Shown: piece after piece, positions 5,315 through 8,073 of the stretch
How positions within the stretch are numbered: position 1 is the stretch's first letter
Layout: each line of letters begins with the position of its first letter
Source of the DNA: an uncultured Lysobacterales bacterium
GTDB lineage: Bacteria > Pseudomonadota > Gammaproteobacteria > Xanthomonadales > Xanthomonadaceae
Assembly (NCBI GenBank): GCA_946886865.1
Contig: CAMPJI010000097.1
Span: 1-8,073 of the forward strand
Length of the DNA stretch: 8,073 nt
Direction: 5' to 3'
The notes under the pieces: generated by a model
The model's input: the letters and a program-made list of their open reading frames with translations, nothing else
The model's database searches: none
What the model was told of the DNA's origin: nothing
Translations under genes and position numbers: made by a program

Positions 5315-6289
5315 ATGACGGGCACGGTCGCGGTGGTCGGGTCGTTCAACGTCGACCACGTCTGGCACAGCGAGCGCCTGCCCCGCCCGGGAGAGACCCT
5401 GGCCGGCACCTACGCCACCGGGCCGGGCGGCAAGGGCTTCAACCAGGCCGTCGCCGCCCGGCGCGCGGGTGCGGGCACCACGTTCGTCTGCGCGCTGGGG
5501 GATGACGCCGGCGCGACGCTGGCACGCGCGCTGGCGAAGGCCGACGGCATCGCACTGCACGCGTTGGAGAGCACCGAGCCGACCGGTACCGCCGGCATCT
5601 ACATCGACGCGGCGGGCCGCAACAGCATCGTGATCGGCCCGGGCGCCAACGCATCGTTGACGGCCGGATTCGTGAGGGATCAGGTCGATGTGCTGGGCGA
5701 TGCCGCCGTCTTGCTGACGCAACTCGAGTCGCCGCGCGAGGCCGTGCTCGAAGCCCTCCTTGGCGGCCGTGCCGCGGGCGCGATCGCCATGCTCAACCCC
5801 GCACCCGCCAATGCCGAGGTCGACGCCGACCTCTTGGCGGCGTGCGACCTGCTCACGCCCAACGAAACCGAGTTCGCCGCGTTGCTCGCCGCGCACACCG
5901 CGCTCCGCCACGAGGCCGACGTCATCGCCACGCTCGACGATGCGGCGCTCCACGGCGCGTGCCGCGCGCTGTTGCCGCACGGTACCGTCGTGGTCACGCT
6001 GGGGGAGGCGGGGGCATTCGTGTCGCACGGCGACCCGGGCCGCCACCATGACGCGGCCGCGCACTACCGCGTCGCTTGTGAGCGGGTGCGGGCCGTCGAC
6101 ACCACGGGCGCGGGCGATGCCTTCAACGGCGCGCTCGCCGCGCGGCTGGCCTCGGACGGGGGCCGCGCGTTTGCCGACCACGTGCGGTTCGCCGCCGGCT
6201 ACGCGGCGCTCTCGGTGGAAGCGCCCGGCGCAGCCGCCTCGATGCCGACGCTCGAGGCCGTGCGGGCGCGCTTCCCGGACGTGGTCTAG
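5315..6289 (+). CDS. rbsK: Ribokinase (PfkB family), 324 aa
   Basis: This cytoplasmic sugar kinase converts D-ribose and ATP to ribose 5-phosphate. The PfkB signatures are clear: G-S-F-N12-V-D14-H at the N-terminus, G38-G-K-G-F-N43-Q-A-V-A-A (sugar lid side), Q-L-E138-S-P, N-P-A-P-A, T-P-N-E-T-E, and D262-T-T-G-A-G-D268-A-F-N-G-A-L with catalytic base Asp268 and the anion hole. These positions match the ribose-contacting residues of E. coli RbsK. Length is slightly above the usual 305-310 because of a longer loop near residues 190-215. The ATG has GAGG (5303-5306), which overlaps the transporter stop, eight bases upstream. Next to a nucleoside importer it probably captures ribose freed from nucleosides by a hydrolase encoded elsewhere. 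A nucleoside kinase of the same fold is a less likely alternative. Confidence 0.92.
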   Translation: MTGTVAVVGSFNVDHVWHSERLPRPGETLAGTYATGPGGKGFNQAVAARRAGAGTTFVCALGDDAGATLARALAKADGIALHALESTEPTGTAGIYIDAAGRNSIVIGPGANASLTAGFVRDQVDVLGDAAVLLTQLESPREAVLEALLGGRAAGAIAMLNPAPANAEVDADLLAACDLLTPNETEFAALLAAHTALRHEADVIATLDDAALHGACRALLPHGTVVVTLGEAGAFVSHGDPGRHHDAAAHYRVACERVRAVDTTGAGDAFNGALAARLASDGGRAFADHVRFAAGYAALSVEAPGAAASMPTLEAVRARFPDVV

Positions 6290-6335
6290 CCGGGGCGTCC
6301 AGGCCCGCATCGGGACAGCGCGCGGCCCGACGCTC

Positions 6336-6351
6336 CCGCGCGGCAGCGCGG
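6336..6351. terminator. GC hairpin after the ribokinase gene, possible terminator
   Basis: CCGCGC-GGCA-GCGCGG forms a 6-bp stem with a 4-base loop, 46 bases past the ribokinase stop. GCGCGGCA is repeated in tandem here (6338-6360), giving more than one way to pair. No T-run follows. Confidence 0.35.
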
Positions 6352-6376
6352 CAGCGCGGAGCCGGGGCCGCGCCGG

Positions 6377-6388
6377 TAGAATCCGCCC
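6377..6388 (+). promoter_or_regulatory. -10 box placed for leaderless transcription of dusB
   Basis: TAGAAT (6377-6382) is a near-consensus -10 box. Only six bases (CCGCCC) separate it from the dusB ATG at 6389, so transcription should start on or within a base or two of the A of ATG. No purine-rich ribosome binding site lies upstream. No clear -35 is seen around 6354-6360. Confidence 0.6.
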
Positions 6389-7402
6389 ATGCGCATCGGC
6401 CCTCACCTGATCGAGCCCCGAGTGGTCCTGGCCCCGATGGCCGGGGTCACCGACAAGCCGTTCCGGCAGCTGTGCAAACAGCTGGGTGCAGGGCTCGCGG
6501 TGTCGGAAATGACCACCTCCGATCCGCGCTTCTGGAACACCGCCAAGTCGCGCCACCGTATGGACCACGCCGGCGAGCCGGATCCGATCAGCGTGCAGAT
6601 CGCCGGTACCGTGCCCTCGGTGATGGCCGATGCCGCACGCCACAACGTTGACCACGGCGCTCAGATCATCGACATCAACATGGGCTGCCCGGCCAAGAAG
6701 GTCTGCAATGCCTGGGCCGGATCGGCGCTGATGCGCGAACCGGCACTCGTCGCCGACATCCTGCGCGCCATCGTGGATGCGGTGGACGTGCCGGTGACGT
6801 TGAAGATCCGCACCGGGTGGGCCGCCGACCGCCGCAACGCGCTGGAGATCGCGCGCATTGCCGAGGACGCAGGCATCGCCGCCCTGGCCGTGCACGGCCG
6901 CACCCGCGACCAGCAGTACACCGGCACCGCGGAGTACGACACGATCGCGCAGGTCAAGGCCGCGCTGTCGATCCCGGTGATGGCCAACGGCGACATCGAT
7001 TCGCCCCGCAAGGCCGAAGCCGTGCTCGCGCATACCGGCTGCGACGCGGTACTGGTCGGGCGGGCCGCGCAGGGTCGGCCGTGGATCTTCCGCGAGATCG
7101 CGCACTACCTGGCAACCGGCGAAGAGCTGCCGCCACCGTCGCTGCCGGAAGTCCGCGACATCCTGCTCGGCCACCTGCAGCACCTGCACGCCTTCTACGG
7201 CGAGGTGTCCGGCGTGCGCATCGCCCGCAAGCATCTGGGCTGGTACGCGAAGGACCGCCCGGAACATTCCGAAGAACAGCGGGCGGCGTTCCGCGCCGTG
7301 GTCAATCGCGCGGAAACGCCCGAGGCACAGCTGCGGCTCACCCGCGACTACTTCGACGCACTGATTGCCGGCGTCGCGCCCGACCTCCCGGTCGCCGCCT
7401 GA
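6389..7402 (+). CDS. dusB: tRNA dihydrouridine synthase B, 337 aa
   Basis: This FMN enzyme reduces uridine to dihydrouridine in the tRNA D-loop with NADPH. The DusB subfamily of E. coli modifies position 17. Identity to E. coli DusB is evident along the chain: M-R-I-G start, A-P-M-A-G-V-T-D (FMN site), V-S-E-M, V-Q-I-A-G, D-I-N-M-G-C100-P-A-K-K with catalytic Cys100 at the E. coli position, L-K-I-R-T-G-W, H-G-R-T-R, N-G-D-I, G-R-A-A-Q-G-R-P-W-I-F-R-E-I, and R-I-A-R-K-H in the helical tRNA-binding domain. The length is full. The start matches the E. coli start, but no ribosome binding site precedes it and the -10 box is six bases upstream, so the mRNA is probably leaderless. In E. coli dusB is followed by fis. 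Here a methyltransferase gene follows after 24 bases. Confidence 0.96.
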   Translation: MRIGPHLIEPRVVLAPMAGVTDKPFRQLCKQLGAGLAVSEMTTSDPRFWNTAKSRHRMDHAGEPDPISVQIAGTVPSVMADAARHNVDHGAQIIDINMGCPAKKVCNAWAGSALMREPALVADILRAIVDAVDVPVTLKIRTGWAADRRNALEIARIAEDAGIAALAVHGRTRDQQYTGTAEYDTIAQVKAALSIPVMANGDIDSPRKAEAVLAHTGCDAVLVGRAAQGRPWIFREIAHYLATGEELPPPSLPEVRDILLGHLQHLHAFYGEVSGVRIARKHLGWYAKDRPEHSEEQRAAFRAVVNRAETPEAQLRLTRDYFDALIAGVAPDLPVAA

Positions 7403-7426
7403 AACCCACCTGCCCGAGCACGCGCC

Positions 7427-8073
7427 ATGAGCGACCCGTCCCGCTCCGCCACCGACTTCCCCTACCTGCACGGCTTCTCGGCCACCGAGCAGGCGCGCCT
7501 GGTCAAGCAGGCGCGGCTGGCCGAGTCGACGATCTTCCGCAACATCGACTACACCGGCACACGCCGGCTGCTGGAGGTCGGCAGCGGCGTGGGCGCGCAG
7601 ACCGAGATCCTGCTGCGCCGCTTCCCCGACCTGCATGCCACCTGCGTGGACCTCAACGACGCGCAGATCGCGGCGGCGCGCGCCAACCTCGGCGGCATGC
7701 CGTGGCTGGAGGGCCGCTACGACATCCACCAGGCGGACGCCTCCGACCTGCCCTTCGAGGCCCGCAGCTTCGATGCCGCGTTCCTGTGCTGGGTGCTGGA
7801 ACACGTGCCTTCGCCCGCCCGCGTCCTCAGCGAAGTGCGACGCGTCCTGGCACCGGGATCGGTGGTGTACGTAACGGAGGTGATGAACGCCTCGTTCCTG
7901 CTCGACCCTTATTCGCCCAATGTCTGGCGCTACTGGATGGCGTTCAACGATTTCCAGATCGACAGCGGCGGCGATCCGTTCGTCGGCGCCAAGCTGGGCA
8001 ACCTGCTTCTGGCCGGCGGCTACCGGGACGTCACCACCGAGATCAAGACCTTCCACTTCGACAACCGCGAGCC
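7427..8073 (+). CDS. Class I SAM-dependent methyltransferase (UbiE/type 11 fold), 3' end outside window
   Basis: The frame is open from ATG 7427 to the right edge, giving 215 residues without a stop. The Rossmann methyltransferase motifs are in order: L48-L-E-V-G-S-G-V-G (motif I, SAM), V74-D75-L-N (acidic residue for the SAM ribose), Q-A-D104-A-S-D-L-P-F (motif II), F115-D-A-A-F-L-C-W-V-L-E-H-V (motif III), and R-R-V-L-A-P-G with the following beta strand. Beyond the fold, the stretch with Y-S-P-N-V-W-R-Y-W, G-G-D-P-F-V-G-A-K-L-G-N and F-H-F-D-N-R-E is probably the substrate-binding part. I do not recognise its substrate. The ribosome binding site is weak (CCGAG upstream). The 24-base gap to dusB suggests co-transcription, though a shared function is not implied. 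Confidence 0.88.
   Translation, partial: MSDPSRSATDFPYLHGFSATEQARLVKQARLAESTIFRNIDYTGTRRLLEVGSGVGAQTEILLRRFPDLHATCVDLNDAQIAAARANLGGMPWLEGRYDIHQADASDLPFEARSFDAAFLCWVLEHVPSPARVLSEVRRVLAPGSVVYVTEVMNASFLLDPYSPNVWRYWMAFNDFQIDSGGDPFVGAKLGNLLLAGGYRDVTTEIKTFHFDNRE

Noticed and set aside
3937..5409. A 490-codon open frame on the minus strand over the nucleoside transporter
   Set aside because: Shadow of the transporter frame, with Q/H/R-rich translation and no recognisable domain.
6337..6360. Tandem GCGCGGCA units as a possible functional repeat array
   Set aside because: Only about three units, one incomplete, in GC-rich DNA. Better explained as a local hairpin.
5288..8056. A 922-codon open frame on the minus strand across the ribokinase, dusB and methyltransferase genes
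   Set aside because: It is antisense to three genes with clear family motifs. Its translation is low-complexity and rich in R, H, Q and G, typical of the shadow frame of GC-rich genes.

Overview
The window is very GC-rich and every gene shows strong G/C preference at third codon positions. The protein families, the GTAG-headed REP hairpins and the gene content resemble a Xanthomonadaceae gammaproteobacterium of the Lysobacter/Luteimonas/Pseudoxanthomonas type. This placement is inferred from remembered family resemblance; no database was searched. No tRNA, rRNA, CRISPR array, prophage or insertion sequence is visible. The window looks chromosomal and mostly housekeeping, with metal homeostasis on the left and nucleoside/tRNA metabolism on the right.

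Left part (1-1737). A proline-rich C-terminal tail of an upstream gene ends at 96. It converges on hemP, a 69-residue hemin uptake protein on the minus strand (314-523), whose -10 lies under a near-consensus Fur box (549-567). Between hemP and the next minus-strand gene lie two inverted REP hairpins (615-638 and 728-751), each headed by GTAG, with a 10-G run and a 15-bp palindrome between them. An aldo-keto reductase of the AKR6 (Kv-beta-like) group follows at 772-1737, minus strand.

Middle part (1738-3891). A divergent promoter region leads rightward into a yybP-ykoY manganese riboswitch (about 1816-2056). It controls a TMEM165/GDT1-family Mn2+ exporter (2057-2686) with the two expected E-x-G-D-K-T-Q motifs. 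The leader can form two mutually exclusive helices, one of which buries the ribosome binding site. After a short gap holding a strong GC hairpin comes a six-helix membrane GGDEF protein (2746-3891). Its catalytic signature is degenerate: RGEEF, and Asn in place of the first metal-binding Asp.

Right part (3892-8073). A concentrative nucleoside transporter (4009-5304) and a ribokinase (5315-6289), 10 bases apart, form a likely nucleoside/ribose salvage operon. dusB (6389-7402), a tRNA dihydrouridine synthase, has a TAGAAT -10 box six bases before its ATG and no ribosome binding site, so its mRNA is probably leaderless. A class I SAM methyltransferase of unknown substrate starts at 7427 and runs off the right edge.

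The most interesting signals are the manganese riboswitch with its alternative structures, the possible extension of manganese control to a degenerate GGDEF membrane protein, the Fur-controlled hemP without a receptor gene beside it, and the leaderless dusB. I see no clearly new multi-gene system.
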